Shown here: piece after piece, positions 9,140 through 17,601 of the stretch
Numbering within the stretch: the first letter of the stretch is position 1
How the letters are laid out: every line of letters begins with the position of its first letter
Source: Roseospira marina
GTDB taxonomy: Bacteria > Pseudomonadota > Alphaproteobacteria > Rhodospirillales > Rhodospirillaceae
Assembly: GCF_014197855.1 (NCBI RefSeq)
Contig: NZ_JACIGJ010000001.1
Location: 1 to 64,000 of the forward strand
Reading direction: 5' to 3'
Length of the DNA: 64,000 nt
Made by a program: the position numbers and the translations under genes
Notes under the pieces: model-generated
Told to the model about the DNA's origin: nothing
Seen by the model: only the letters and a program-made list of their open reading frames with translations
Database searches by the model: none

Positions 9140-10675
9140 TTAGTCGAGCTTGAGAGCCAGGAACGACATGGAGCCGTCCCGCTGCACCATCACAAGCACC
9201 GAACTCCGGCCGCTGTCACGCGCCGCGTCCAGGGCGTCGCGCACCTCGTCCGGTGTGCTCACCGGCCGCTGGTTGACCTCGACGATGACATGGCCGGGGC
9301 GCAACCCCTTGCGGGCGGCGTCGGTGTCGGCGTTGACGTCGGTAATGACCACGCCGGTGGTGTCCTCGGGCAGGTCGAACTCACTGGCGAGCTCTGCCGT
9401 GACCGAGCGGATGGTTAGACCCAGCACCTGCACGCCGGTGCTTTCGGGCGCCGCGCCGCCGGGCCCGCCGGGCTGCGACGGGTCGGAGGCCAGCAGGCCC
9501 GACTCCTCGGCTTCTTCCAGTTCGCCGAGCTTCACCTCGACCGTCTGCTTGGAGCCGTCGCGCCAAACCTCGACCGGCACCGTCGACCCAACCTCGGTCT
9601 CGGCGACGATGCGCGGCAGTTGGCGCATTTCATCGATGGCGCGGTCGTTGAACGACAGGATGACGTCACCCGCGATCACGCCGGCGTCCCGCGCCGGGCC
9701 GCCCTCGGTCACCGAGGCCACCAGGGCGCCATGCGCGCTGTCCAGGCCGAGGCTTTCGGCGATTTCTGGCGTCACGCTCTGGATGCGCACGCCCAGCCAG
9801 CCGCGCCGGGTCCGGCCGTATTCCTTCAGATCGTGGATGACCTGCTTTGCCAAGTTGGCCGGAACGGCGAAGCCGATGCCGATGCTGCCGCCGGAGGGGC
9901 TGAAGATCGCGGTGTTGATGCCGATCACGTCGCCGTCCATGTCGAACAGCGGGCCGCCCGAGTTGCCCCGGTTGATCGCGGCATCGGTCTGAATGAAGTT
10001 GTCGTACGGGCCGGCCTGGATGTCCCGGGCTCGCGCCGAAATGATGCCGGCGGTGACCGATCCTCCAAGGCCGAACGGGTTGCCGATCGCCATCACCCAG
10101 TCGCCGACACGCGAGGCGTCGGAGTCACCCCAGCCCACGGCCGGCAGTGGCGTGTCGGAGTCGACCTTAAGCAAGGCGATATCGGTCTTGGTGTCGCGCC
10201 CGACGATCTCGGCCTTCAGGGCGGTGTCGTCGCTGAGCGTGACCGTGACCTCGTCGGCGTCGGCGATGACGTGGTTGTTCGTTACAATGTAACCGGATTG
10301 GTCGACGATGAATCCGGAGCCCAGCGAGGTGGCCTGACGGGGACCTGGGGTCGGGCGGCCGCCGTGGCGATCGAAGAACTCGTCAAAGAAATCGCGGAAG
10401 GGCGAGCCCTCCGGAAAATTCGGGACGGACGGTGCATGCTCGGCGTCGACCGTCTGTGTGGTGGAAATATTGACGACCGCCGGCAGCAGACGCGCAGCCA
10501 TGTCGGCGAAGCTGTCCGGCGCCGGGCGGGCCTGGGCTGCAACCGGCGCGGCGATCGACGACAGCAGGACTGCCAGCGCCACAAGGACACTGACCGTCCA
10601 GACCGCCACCGCACGTTGTGTGTGGGGCGCGGCGGCGGCCCGGGCGGGGGTTGACTTCTGTATGAAGCGAGACAC
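9140..10675 (-). CDS. degP: Periplasmic serine protease, DegP/HtrA family
   Basis: The product is 511 aa from a GTG at 10675, chosen because GGGAGG lies 7 bases upstream and a signal peptide (about residues 20-48, ending APVAAQA) follows. The trypsin-like catalytic triad is H135 (TNNHVIA), D165 (TDIALLK) and S239 (GNSGGPLF). Two PDZ domains follow: one around GWLGVRIQSVTPE and GGPARDAGVIAGDVI, and one near the C-terminus (TDAARKGLRPGHVIVEVN). It degrades or refolds misfolded envelope proteins. The DegQ/MucD subtype is also possible. Single gene with its own divergent promoter region. Confidence 0.95.
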   Translation of the reverse strand: MSRFIQKSTPARAAAAPHTQRAVAVWTVSVLVALAVLLSSIAAPVAAQARPAPDSFADMAARLLPAVVNISTTQTVDAEHAPSVPNFPEGSPFRDFFDEFFDRHGGRPTPGPRQATSLGSGFIVDQSGYIVTNNHVIADADEVTVTLSDDTALKAEIVGRDTKTDIALLKVDSDTPLPAVGWGDSDASRVGDWVMAIGNPFGLGGSVTAGIISARARDIQAGPYDNFIQTDAAINRGNSGGPLFDMDGDVIGINTAIFSPSGGSIGIGFAVPANLAKQVIHDLKEYGRTRRGWLGVRIQSVTPEIAESLGLDSAHGALVASVTEGGPARDAGVIAGDVILSFNDRAIDEMRQLPRIVAETEVGSTVPVEVWRDGSKQTVEVKLGELEEAEESGLLASDPSQPGGPGGAAPESTGVQVLGLTIRSVTAELASEFDLPEDTTGVVITDVNADTDAARKGLRPGHVIVEVNQRPVSTPDEVRDALDAARDSGRSSVLVMVQRDGSMSFLALKLD

Positions 10676-11051
10676 GAGGATACCTCCCGGTATGCTTTGA
10701 GGCCGGGCACCCGGGACGGCGTACCGGCCTCGGATCCCTGGTCCATGTCGGTGGTCGGCCGGAGCCGGGCACGAGACGTCGCCCGCCGCTGATGTAGGCC
10801 GCACAGTGGGCCCGATCAAGCGAATGCGGGAAACCACTCTGGTGCAGAGGGTGGTGCGTCGCGCGTCGCCCGGCGACCGGCCCGACCATGAACCGGCTAC
10901 TAATTCGGGGGAGAAATGCGGCAAATTCAGGGAGTTTGCATGAAATCTCCGTCAGGGTCTGGAAACCTTGGCTGGTCTCGCGCAGGCTCTCGTATCAAGC
11001 AGCCCGTCGGGCTTGGCGGCAACCCCTTGACGGATCGAAGGGAACGCGACC
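10676..11051. other. Divergent promoter region degP / fghA
   Basis: About 376 bases without a supportable gene. It separates leftward degP from rightward fghA and must hold both promoters. The degP ribosome-binding site GGGAGG is at its left edge. A CTTGAC hexamer lies about 25 bases before the fghA ATG, too close to serve it with a normal leader. No inverted repeat or regulator site stood out. Confidence 0.4.
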
Positions 11052-11894
11052 ATGGAAACTCTCTCTGAAAACCGGTGCTGCGGCGGCGTGCAGGGCGTGT
11101 ATCGCCATGAGTCCACGGTGACGGGGACCCCCATGCAGTTCTCGGTGTATCGCCCGCCTCAGGCCGCCACGGGGGCGGGGCCCGTGCCCGTGCTGTGGTG
11201 GCTCTCTGGCCTGACCTGCACCGAGGAGAACTTCACGACCAAGGCGGGCGCGCAGCGTTATGCGGCTCAACACGGTTTGGTGGTGGTTGCGCCCGATACG
11301 AGCCCGCGCGGGCTGGATCTGCCGGGCGAGCACGACACCTACGACTTCGGCAGTGGCGCTGGATTCTATGTGGATGCCACGCAGGAGCCATGGTCGCGCC
11401 ATTACCGCATGCACAGCTATATCACCGAGGAACTGCCCGTGGTGATCGGGGAACACTTTTCGGTCGATATGACGCGACAGGGTATTTTTGGCCACTCGAT
11501 GGGTGGGCATGGCGCGCTGGTGCTGGCGCTGCGCCATCCGGCCCGGTATCGGTCGGTGTCGGCGTTCGCGCCCATCGTCGCGCCGTCCCGCGTGCCCTGG
11601 GGCGAGAAGGCGTTCACGGGCTACCTTGGTGAGGACCGCGCGGCCTGGGCCAATTACGACGCCACGGCGCTGGTCGCCGATTCGGATTGGCGGACCCCCA
11701 TCCTTATCGATCAGGGCGACGCCGATACCTTTCTGGGGACCCAGCTCACGCCTGAGCTGTTCGTCGAGGCCGCCCAGACCGCCGGTGTGCCGGTGACGCT
11801 GCGTATGCAGCCGGGCTACGACCACAGCTACTATTTCATGGCGACGTTCATGGGTGAACACATCGCGCACCACGCCCGTCTTCTGGCGATCTGA
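11052..11894 (+). CDS. fghA: S-formylglutathione hydrolase
   Basis: The product is 280 aa, an esterase-D family alpha/beta hydrolase that splits S-formylglutathione into formate and glutathione, the last step of glutathione-dependent formaldehyde removal. The nucleophile is S149 in GHSMGGHGAL, the acid lies in IDQGDADTFL and the histidine in GYDHSYYF. LWWLSGLTCTEENF and SPRGLDLPGEHDTYDFG are family signatures. The partner formaldehyde dehydrogenase gene is not adjacent. Full length. Confidence 0.96.
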   Translation: METLSENRCCGGVQGVYRHESTVTGTPMQFSVYRPPQAATGAGPVPVLWWLSGLTCTEENFTTKAGAQRYAAQHGLVVVAPDTSPRGLDLPGEHDTYDFGSGAGFYVDATQEPWSRHYRMHSYITEELPVVIGEHFSVDMTRQGIFGHSMGGHGALVLALRHPARYRSVSAFAPIVAPSRVPWGEKAFTGYLGEDRAAWANYDATALVADSDWRTPILIDQGDADTFLGTQLTPELFVEAAQTAGVPVTLRMQPGYDHSYYFMATFMGEHIAHHARLLAI

Positions 11895-11931
11895 GGGCGG
11901 GCGTTCTTGCCGGTTGAGGGGGTGTGGGGCG

Positions 11932-12921
11932 TTACCGATAGGGATTGTCAGTGTGTTCCAGATATCCCTGGACGTAACGATCCACGCCATCTTCGAGCGA
12001 TGTAAAGGGTTGATTGTAGCCGGCGGCACGCAAGCGGGTCATGTCCGCCTGGGTGAAGTACTGGTACTTGTCGCGTATGGCCTCCGGCGTATCGCGCCAT
12101 GCGATGGCCGGCTCTCGACCGAGCGTGCGGTAGACCGCGGAGGCGAGGTCCAGGAAGCTGCGTGCCTGACCCGTGCCCAGGTTGAACAGCCCACTGACCT
12201 TGCGCGAGGCCAGCAGCCACAACACCACGTCCACCACGTCCCCAACCCAGATAAAGTCGCGCGACTGGCCGCCGTCCGGCACGTCCGGCCGATGCGACCG
12301 GAACAAGGGGAAAGCCTCGCCCTGGCGGGCCACAGGGTGGACCTGCGCGACCACGCTCATCTGACCGGTCTTGTGGTATTCGTTTGGGCCGTAGACATTG
12401 AAGAACTTCAGGCCGACCCATTGTGGTGGCGCCGCGCGCCCGGCGTTGATGTCGTTGCGGATGCGCAGGTCGAACAGATGCTTCGACCAGCCGTAGGGGT
12501 TCAACGGCCGCAGCCGTGACATGGCGTCGAGGGAAAAGTCATCCTCGAACCCGGCCGTTCCGTCGCCGTAGGTCGCGGCCGAACTCGCGTACAGCAGGCG
12601 TGTCTGATGCCGGGCGCACCAGCGCCAAAGGTCGACCGACAGGCGGAAGTTGTTGGCGAGGATTCGGTCGACATCGGTCTCGGTCGTGGCCGAGATCGCC
12701 CCCATGTGGATGATCGCCTCGATGGCGCCACGATGGTGATCCAGATAGTCGGGCAGATCCTCTGGCTGCACGATATCGTGCACCGCCCGGCCGGCGATGT
12801 TGCGCCACTTGTTGCCGTCACGCAGCCGGTCGGAGACCACGATGGGACCAAGGCCCCGGGCCTCCATGCCCGCAACGATGTTCGACCCGATGAATCCGGC
12901 ACCGCCGGTGACGATATACAT
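11932..12921 (-). CDS. hldD: ADP-L-glycero-D-manno-heptose 6-epimerase
   Basis: The product is 329 aa from the ATG at 12921 (MYIVTGGAGFIGSN). It makes the heptose donor of the LPS inner core. The NADP Rossmann motif is at the very N-terminus. IVVSDRLRDGNKWRNIAGR, the SSAATYG serine region and PYGWSKHLFDLRI (catalytic Tyr-xxx-Lys) are HldD hallmarks, as is GLKFFNVYGPNEYHK. No other heptose gene is near. It is convergent with fghA. Confidence 0.94.
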   Translation of the reverse strand: MYIVTGGAGFIGSNIVAGMEARGLGPIVVSDRLRDGNKWRNIAGRAVHDIVQPEDLPDYLDHHRGAIEAIIHMGAISATTETDVDRILANNFRLSVDLWRWCARHQTRLLYASSAATYGDGTAGFEDDFSLDAMSRLRPLNPYGWSKHLFDLRIRNDINAGRAAPPQWVGLKFFNVYGPNEYHKTGQMSVVAQVHPVARQGEAFPLFRSHRPDVPDGGQSRDFIWVGDVVDVVLWLLASRKVSGLFNLGTGQARSFLDLASAVYRTLGREPAIAWRDTPEAIRDKYQYFTQADMTRLRAAGYNQPFTSLEDGVDRYVQGYLEHTDNPYR

Positions 12922-13100
12922 CCGGTTACAAGGCCGGTGGGACGCGCTGTTGTCAAGAGCCCGTCCGGTCCCCATAGTCAGAACGGTGTCTTGTCGCCGC
13001 TGCGTGGGTGGCGGGGACCATAGTAATATGTCATATCAACGTGTTCGCGATGCGGACGTGCGTCGCGCACAGATTCGCGGTTGGAAAAGGAGAGGTCACG

Positions 13101-13445
13101 ATGTCCGGCGGTGGTCCGAAGGTTTTTGACGATCTGAGCCGCCTTGCGGGTGGTGCCCTCGGCGCGTTGGGCGGGCTGCGCAGCGAAATCGAGGAGATGG
13201 TGCGCCAGCGGGTGGAGCGCATGGCAAATGAACTGGACCTCGTGACGCGCGAGGATTTCGAGATCGCGCGCGAGATGGCCGCCGAGGCCCGAGCCGAGAA
13301 CGAGGAACTGGTGGCTCGCGTGACGGCGCTGGAAGAGCAGGTGGCCCAGGTGTCGAAAAGCGGAAGCTCCGCAAAGTCGGGCGGAGCCAAGAGCGCCCGG
13401 CGCAAGGCCGCCGGGTCCGACGACGATACCGACACCGCCGACTGA
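13101..13445 (+). CDS. ubiK: Ubiquinone biosynthesis accessory factor UbiK family
   Basis: The product is 114 aa from the ATG at 13101, preceded by AAGGAGAGG. The N-terminal half (PKVFDDLSRLAGGALGAL, then EIEEMVRQRVERMANELDLVTREDFE) and the following coiled coil (about residues 60-85) match the UbiK/BMFP family, which helps UbiJ assemble aerobic ubiquinone biosynthesis complexes. The tail is a charged low-complexity segment rich in Ser, Lys and Asp. The gene is 16 bases upstream of the ornithine cyclodeaminase-like gene. Function taken from the family. Confidence 0.8.
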   Translation: MSGGGPKVFDDLSRLAGGALGALGGLRSEIEEMVRQRVERMANELDLVTREDFEIAREMAAEARAENEELVARVTALEEQVAQVSKSGSSAKSGGAKSARRKAAGSDDDTDTAD

Positions 13446-13461
13446 CCGGCAGGTAGATATC

Positions 13462-14427
13462 ATGCTGCATCTGGACGCCGACGCCGTCGAGCGCGCCCTG
13501 TCGCCGCGCGCCCTGGTGGACGCCTTGCGTACCATGTTCCGCGAGGGCGCCGAGGCTCCGCTCCGCCATCACCACACGCTGCCCTCGCGGGATGATGAAC
13601 GTCCCGGGACGCTGTTGCTGATGCCGGCCTGGCAGGCGGCGGGGCAGGGGTATGTCGGCGTGAAGGTCGCGACCGTCTTCCCCGACAATCCGGCCCAACG
13701 CGACCTGTCGGCGGTCACGGGGGTGTATTACCTCGCGGAGGGGGGCAGCGGACGCCCGCTGGCCCTGCTGGACGGCACCCTCCTGACCCGGTTGCGCACG
13801 GCCGCGGCGTCGGCGCTGGGTGCGGATCTTCTGGCGCGGCCCGACGCCCGCACGCTGCTGATGGTGGGCACGGGGGCCCTGGCGCCGCACTTCATCCGCC
13901 ACCATGCGGCGGTGCGTCCCTACACCCGCGTGCTCGTGTGGGGGCGCGATCCGGCCAAGGCCCGGGCGGTCGCCACGGCGGTGAGTCCGGATCTGCCGGA
14001 TGGCACGGTGGTGGAGCCGGTCGCCGATCTGGCCGAGGGTATCGCCGTCGCCGATGTGATTTCCTGCGCGACCTCGTCCAGCGCACCGGTGGTACCGGGT
14101 GCGCTGTTGCGGCCCGGTCAGCATCTCGACATGGCAGGCGGCTTCACGCCGTTGATGCGCGAGACCGACGACGAGGCCATGCGGCGCGGGCGGGTGTTCG
14201 TGGACACCGACGGTGCCCTGGTCGAGTGTGGCGATCTCGTCGATCCCCTGAAGGCGGGGGCCATCACCCGCGCCGACATTCAGGGGGATCTGTTCCAGCT
14301 CTGCCGGGGGGAACGCCCGGGGCGGGGCGGTCCGGAGGAGATCACCGTGTTCAAGTCCGTCGGAACGGCGCTGGAAGATCTCGCCGCGGCGGCGTTCGCC
14401 TACGAACGGGCTACCGGAATCGCCTGA
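13462..14427 (+). CDS. Ornithine cyclodeaminase / alanine dehydrogenase-like (mu-crystallin family)
   Basis: The product is 321 aa, an NAD(P)-dependent oxidoreductase. The N-terminal half shows the substrate-side signatures LLLMPAW, VGVKVATVFPDN and LLDGTLLTRLRTAAASALG. The Rossmann domain begins at LLMVGTGALAPHFIRHHAAV. Late motifs ATSSSAPVV, HLDMAGGFTPLMRE and VFVDTDGAL are typical of this family. Members include ornithine cyclodeaminase, ketimine reductases and alanine or lysine dehydrogenases; sequence alone does not say which. Family clear, substrate unknown. Confidence 0.85.
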   Translation: MLHLDADAVERALSPRALVDALRTMFREGAEAPLRHHHTLPSRDDERPGTLLLMPAWQAAGQGYVGVKVATVFPDNPAQRDLSAVTGVYYLAEGGSGRPLALLDGTLLTRLRTAAASALGADLLARPDARTLLMVGTGALAPHFIRHHAAVRPYTRVLVWGRDPAKARAVATAVSPDLPDGTVVEPVADLAEGIAVADVISCATSSSAPVVPGALLRPGQHLDMAGGFTPLMRETDDEAMRRGRVFVDTDGALVECGDLVDPLKAGAITRADIQGDLFQLCRGERPGRGGPEEITVFKSVGTALEDLAAAAFAYERATGIA

Positions 14428-14547
14428 CGACCGCACGTGCCATCCTGTCCGGGTTGTCCAGGCCTCCCTGGATGCGTTTGGTCTGGCTCGTCGTGCTCGG
14501 ATGTCTCATGATGCCCCTGTTAATCTTGTGGAAAAGGGGGCTTTGGC

Positions 14548-14865
14548 ATGGCCGTTCCGACACACACCCGGAAAAAGGTCGAGATGTTTGTCGAGCGCCC
14601 GCTGCTCAAGCGGGTGCTGGAGGTCGTCAAGACCAGCGGCGCGCGGCGCTACACCGTCGTTCCAGCGCTGGAGGGGCGCGGCCTGGACGGGGCGTGGAAT
14701 GAAGGCCTGCCCGTGGATGGCCAGCACATGGTGCAGGTCGTCGTTCTGACCAACGAGGCCAAGGCTGACGCGATTCTGGAGGGTATGGAGACCCTCCTGC
14801 AGACTTGGCCCGGCGTGGTGTGCGTTTCGGACATTCAGGTGATGCGGCCTGAACGCTTTAGCTAG
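14548..14865 (+). CDS. PII-like signalling protein (small trimeric PII fold)
   Basis: The product is 105 aa. KKVEMFVERPLLKRVLEVVK followed by SGARRYTVVPALEGRG matches the first beta-alpha-beta and the ligand-binding Gly-rich turn of PII-like proteins such as SbtB and carboxysome-associated PII. QVVVLTNEAKADAILEGMETL and VCVSDIQVMRPERF match the second half of the fold. The T-loop is short, with GAWNEG in place of the uridylylated Tyr of GlnB. So it is not a classical GlnB/GlnK. No bicarbonate or ammonium transporter is adjacent. The ligand is unknown; adenine nucleotides or bicarbonate would be expected from the family. Confidence 0.7.
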   Translation: MAVPTHTRKKVEMFVERPLLKRVLEVVKTSGARRYTVVPALEGRGLDGAWNEGLPVDGQHMVQVVVLTNEAKADAILEGMETLLQTWPGVVCVSDIQVMRPERFS

Positions 14866-15394
14866 GCCCGTCCAGCGGCGGGTCGCCGAAGAGAGGGTGG
14901 CGCACGTCGTCGCCCACCTCGATCCCGAGCAGGCGGCAGGTGCCCGCCTTCACCTCCAGGGCCGCGCGGATCGGGCCATCGGCCATGATAGTGCGCTCTG
15001 AAAGCGGGGTGGTGTCGGCGGCGATCGACCAAACGCGCCCGTCCCGCTCCAGGAACAGGATATCGAGCGGGATGTAGGTGTTCTTCATCCACATCGCGCG
15101 CGATCCCACGCCGCGATAGTCGAACAGCATGCCGTGATCGGCCGCCATGTCCCGCCGGTACATGAGTCCGCGTGCGCGCTGTTTTGGGGTGCGCGCCACC
15201 TCGACCGTGAACGGATAGCGGCGCCCGTCGTGGGTCACAATGGCGAGGCGATCGGTCTCGAACGCCACCGGCTCCTGTGCCTGGGCCGGCCAGGGTTGGG
15301 CCGCAACCGCCAGTCCGACAATGCCGACGCCCGCCCCCGTGAGCAGGGCGCGGCGGGACAGCAGGGCGGGCATGGGTGGCGGGGCGACGGACAT
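14858..15394 (-). CDS. DUF192 family exported protein
   Basis: The product is 178 aa from the ATG at 15394, which has GGAGG just upstream. The N-terminus has a twin-arginine-like motif (SRRALL) and a hydrophobic core ending in PAQAQ, so export is likely. The DUF192 core follows: EVARTPKQRARGLMYR, MLFDYRGVGSRAMWMKNTYI, LDILFLERDG, and KAGTCRLLGIEVGD. The fold is a small beta barrel of unknown function. Its 3' end overlaps the convergent PII-like gene by 8 bases. Confidence 0.88.
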   Translation of the reverse strand: MSVAPPPMPALLSRRALLTGAGVGIVGLAVAAQPWPAQAQEPVAFETDRLAIVTHDGRRYPFTVEVARTPKQRARGLMYRRDMAADHGMLFDYRGVGSRAMWMKNTYIPLDILFLERDGRVWSIAADTTPLSERTIMADGPIRAALEVKAGTCRLLGIEVGDDVRHPLFGDPPLDGPS

Positions 15395-15473
15395 AGGAAC
15401 CTCCGGTTTCGACAGGACGGGGCGACCTCTTTTATACTGTCCATCTTGGGATACGGCACAAGGGTGGGATGGA

Positions 15474-15959
15474 ATGGGCCAAGGCACAGACGGTGCGGAC
15501 CCGACGCGGCTGTTCTACTTCGCGTACGGATCGAACCTCAGCCTGGACCGCATGGCGCTGCGGTGTCCGGCCGCTCGACCCATGTGGGGCATCCGCATTC
15601 CGGGGTGGCAGCTGCGCTTTGAGCGCGTGGCCACCATGGTGCCGGTGCCCGGGGCATGGCTGTGCGGCGGGATTTATGTTCTGACGCCGGCCTGTGTGGC
15701 GATGCTGGATCGGATCGAGGGCGTGGCGGAGGGGCGCTACCGCCGCCACAGGCTTCGTCTGGTGCCGTTCCTGCATGGTCTGGTTGAGGCGCTCACGTAC
15801 ATCAAGATCGATGCACGGAGCGGACCGCCCACGCCCGCCTATCTGGCGCATCTGGAGGCCGGGTACCGCGATTGGGGCTTTGAATCGGCTGCGCTCTGGG
15901 CGGCGACGCGGGAGGCCCGGCCGGAGCTGGCGGCTGGGGTCCGTGGTCCTGTGTCGTAA
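15474..15959 (+). CDS. Gamma-glutamylcyclotransferase-fold protein
   Basis: The product is 161 aa. LFYFAYGSNLSLDRMALRCP is the substrate-loop signature (YGSN) of the GGCT/AIG2 fold, and GGIYVLTPACVAMLDRIEGV carries the region with the catalytic Glu. The start at 15474 is chosen because the YGSN motif then lies about 15 residues in, as usual. It may act on gamma-glutamyl peptides, but several activities share this fold. It follows DUF192 divergently and precedes a long non-coding stretch. Confidence 0.8.
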   Translation: MGQGTDGADPTRLFYFAYGSNLSLDRMALRCPAARPMWGIRIPGWQLRFERVATMVPVPGAWLCGGIYVLTPACVAMLDRIEGVAEGRYRRHRLRLVPFLHGLVEALTYIKIDARSGPPTPAYLAHLEAGYRDWGFESAALWAATREARPELAAGVRGPVS

Positions 15960-16926
15960 CACGGTGCGATGGCCCGGCCGGCCGGTCGGTCACCCCAGCC
16001 GCGAGGGAGCTATGCGACGGCTGCACGACAACCCTGTCATTCGTGCGCTGGCGAGAGCAGCTCCACTTCCGTACACTCAACCTCGTTATTAGGCAAACGA
16101 CGGTGGACCGGTGCGTTGCCGATTGGCGGGTCAGTATTGATCGACTGAGAGTTGTATGGTTGTGATGAAGGCGGGGCCGTGGCCCGGCCGTCCCTGATAT
16201 CCCTGATGTAATACTGCCCTGTTGTTCAGTACCCCGGCCGTTCTGGCCGGGGTTTTTCTTCGGGTCTTCGGGATGTGCGATCATGGTGGCCCGCCGGGGC
16301 CCATCGACGGTGCACGGACAACGCCGTGCGGGTCGGGGCGCCACGATGAGAACCGTGACGATGAAGGCGATCAAAAGGATGAAAAGTATCAGGGGAGATA
16401 CTGAGAACATGACGGGCCGAGATGAACTCGGCCGTCACGTTTATCTCGCTCGAACCGTCGGATCCAGCGAGCCCCTCGTGTTGTCGATGGGATGAGAGCG
16501 CCGTAACGTTTCTCATCCATTCCGCACAACCCGATTGGGGTTCCCTCCCTAAACTTGGGCTGACAAAGGCCGCATCGCCCGTGTCCCCTTTTTGTCACGG
16601 GTGACCGTACGGAAATTGGCTGCGGGAGTCACGCCATTTTTTTGCCCATGTTATGCTATGTTATTAGGCAGAAGCAGAGAAATCGCAATTACGCCCAAAG
16701 TATAGGCGACGCGGACGACGCCAGCATTCGGTCGGTGCCGATCGTGTTTGTCGTGTATTGATCGTGGCGTGTCATGGGACTGTAACAATCAAACTCCGGT
16801 TGTGTCACGCGGTCGTCGTTTACCGACTATCAGGATATGGTTGGCACACTTGCCGAGCCCCGGGGCGGGTGCTTGGATGGGTTGGTAGGGGTTACAAAGG
16901 TTGAGGAAAGGCTTGGGCGGATTGGG
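15960..16926. other. Long non-coding stretch with an isolated terminator
   Basis: About 970 bases without a supportable protein gene. It holds a classic intrinsic terminator at 16232-16260, about 270 bases after the last gene. It also holds a bulged hairpin at 16411-16437, and an AT-richer block (about 16620-16850) that is the likely promoter region of the secreted-protein gene starting at 16927. The distance from the upstream gene leaves room for a small RNA ending at the terminator. No tRNA, rRNA, 6S or SRP RNA signature was recognised. Confidence 0.45.
16232..16260 (+). terminator. Rho-independent terminator
   Basis: CCCCGGCC (16232-16239), loop GTTCT, GGCCGGGG (16245-16252), then TTTTTCTT. 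A perfect 8-bp GC stem with a T-run makes this the clearest intrinsic terminator in the window. It points rightward and ends either the transcript of the GGCT-fold gene or an unannotated short RNA upstream. Confidence 0.88.
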
Positions 16927-17505
16927 ATGATGGCATCAGGTCGAGCGCGTGCACGGCGGATTCGGTTCGGAGTCGGGGTCGGGCGATTCGTCCGCGCCGT
17001 GGGTGTCGCGCTCGCCGGCTTCGTCTTCGTTCTGGGTCTGGCCCCACCCCTCGTGGCATCGGGCCGAGACGCGGCCGCCCAGGCGCCGGAACCGTGGCCG
17101 GAGGAGCCGCCGCCGGTCGTGGCGGTCGATGCCGCGACGTGTCGCCAGCTTGTGCGCCATGTGCCCGATCCGGATGTAACCTACCAGCCGGGCGTGGATG
17201 TCCGGGGCCGGACCGTGGCGCCCGCGGACCTTCAGGACTATTCGGGGTTCGATGCCATGATACCCGATACGGTCACCTTCCATATTGTGCTCGATCCGTT
17301 CGAGCGCACCGGGGTGGTGCCGCCGCAGGGCATCGAAAGCCCTGGAACGGTGCTGGGCACGGTCGGCTACGATCTCAACCGGGGGACCTTCACCGTCAAC
17401 GGTCGTCCGCTGACCACGGGGGAGCAGGACACCCTCGCGCGGGCCTGCGTAACGCGGCTCTCGGGGGTGGCCCCGGGCGGCGGTCCGGAGCGACCGCCGG
17501 AGTGA
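16927..17505 (+). CDS. Hypothetical exported protein
   Basis: The product is 192 aa from the ATG pair at 16927/16930. A long basic N-region (RARARRIRFGVGVGRFVR) precedes a hydrophobic core (VALAGFVFVLGLAPPLVA), so a signal peptide is likely. The mature part has two cysteines (ATCRQLV and RACVTRL), which may form a disulfide. It ends in a Pro/Gly-rich tail. The central segment VDVRGRTVAPADLQDYSG suggests a small conserved periplasmic domain, but no family is recognised. It lies 96 bases before proS. Confidence 0.6.
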   Translation: MMASGRARARRIRFGVGVGRFVRAVGVALAGFVFVLGLAPPLVASGRDAAAQAPEPWPEEPPPVVAVDAATCRQLVRHVPDPDVTYQPGVDVRGRTVAPADLQDYSGFDAMIPDTVTFHIVLDPFERTGVVPPQGIESPGTVLGTVGYDLNRGTFTVNGRPLTTGEQDTLARACVTRLSGVAPGGGPERPPE

Positions 17506-17601
17506 AGGCGGATACCTGTGACGCGGACGCCGGTTGCCAGAGGGCCGAAACGTCCCCTAAAGTCCGCGCCGGTTCCGCTCTTCACCAACCGAGGCCTCCC
17601 C

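Noticed and set aside
15802-16410. Leftward frame starting with a hydrophobic 22-residue stretch (possible small membrane peptide)
   Set aside because: No ribosome-binding site before its ATG and the frame runs through the rightward terminator into the end of the GGCT-fold gene. Kept only as a remote possibility.
16085-16670. 11-base sequence GTTATTAGGCA present twice (16085 and 16660)
   Set aside because: Only two short copies 575 bases apart with no other shared context; chance or local composition is likely.
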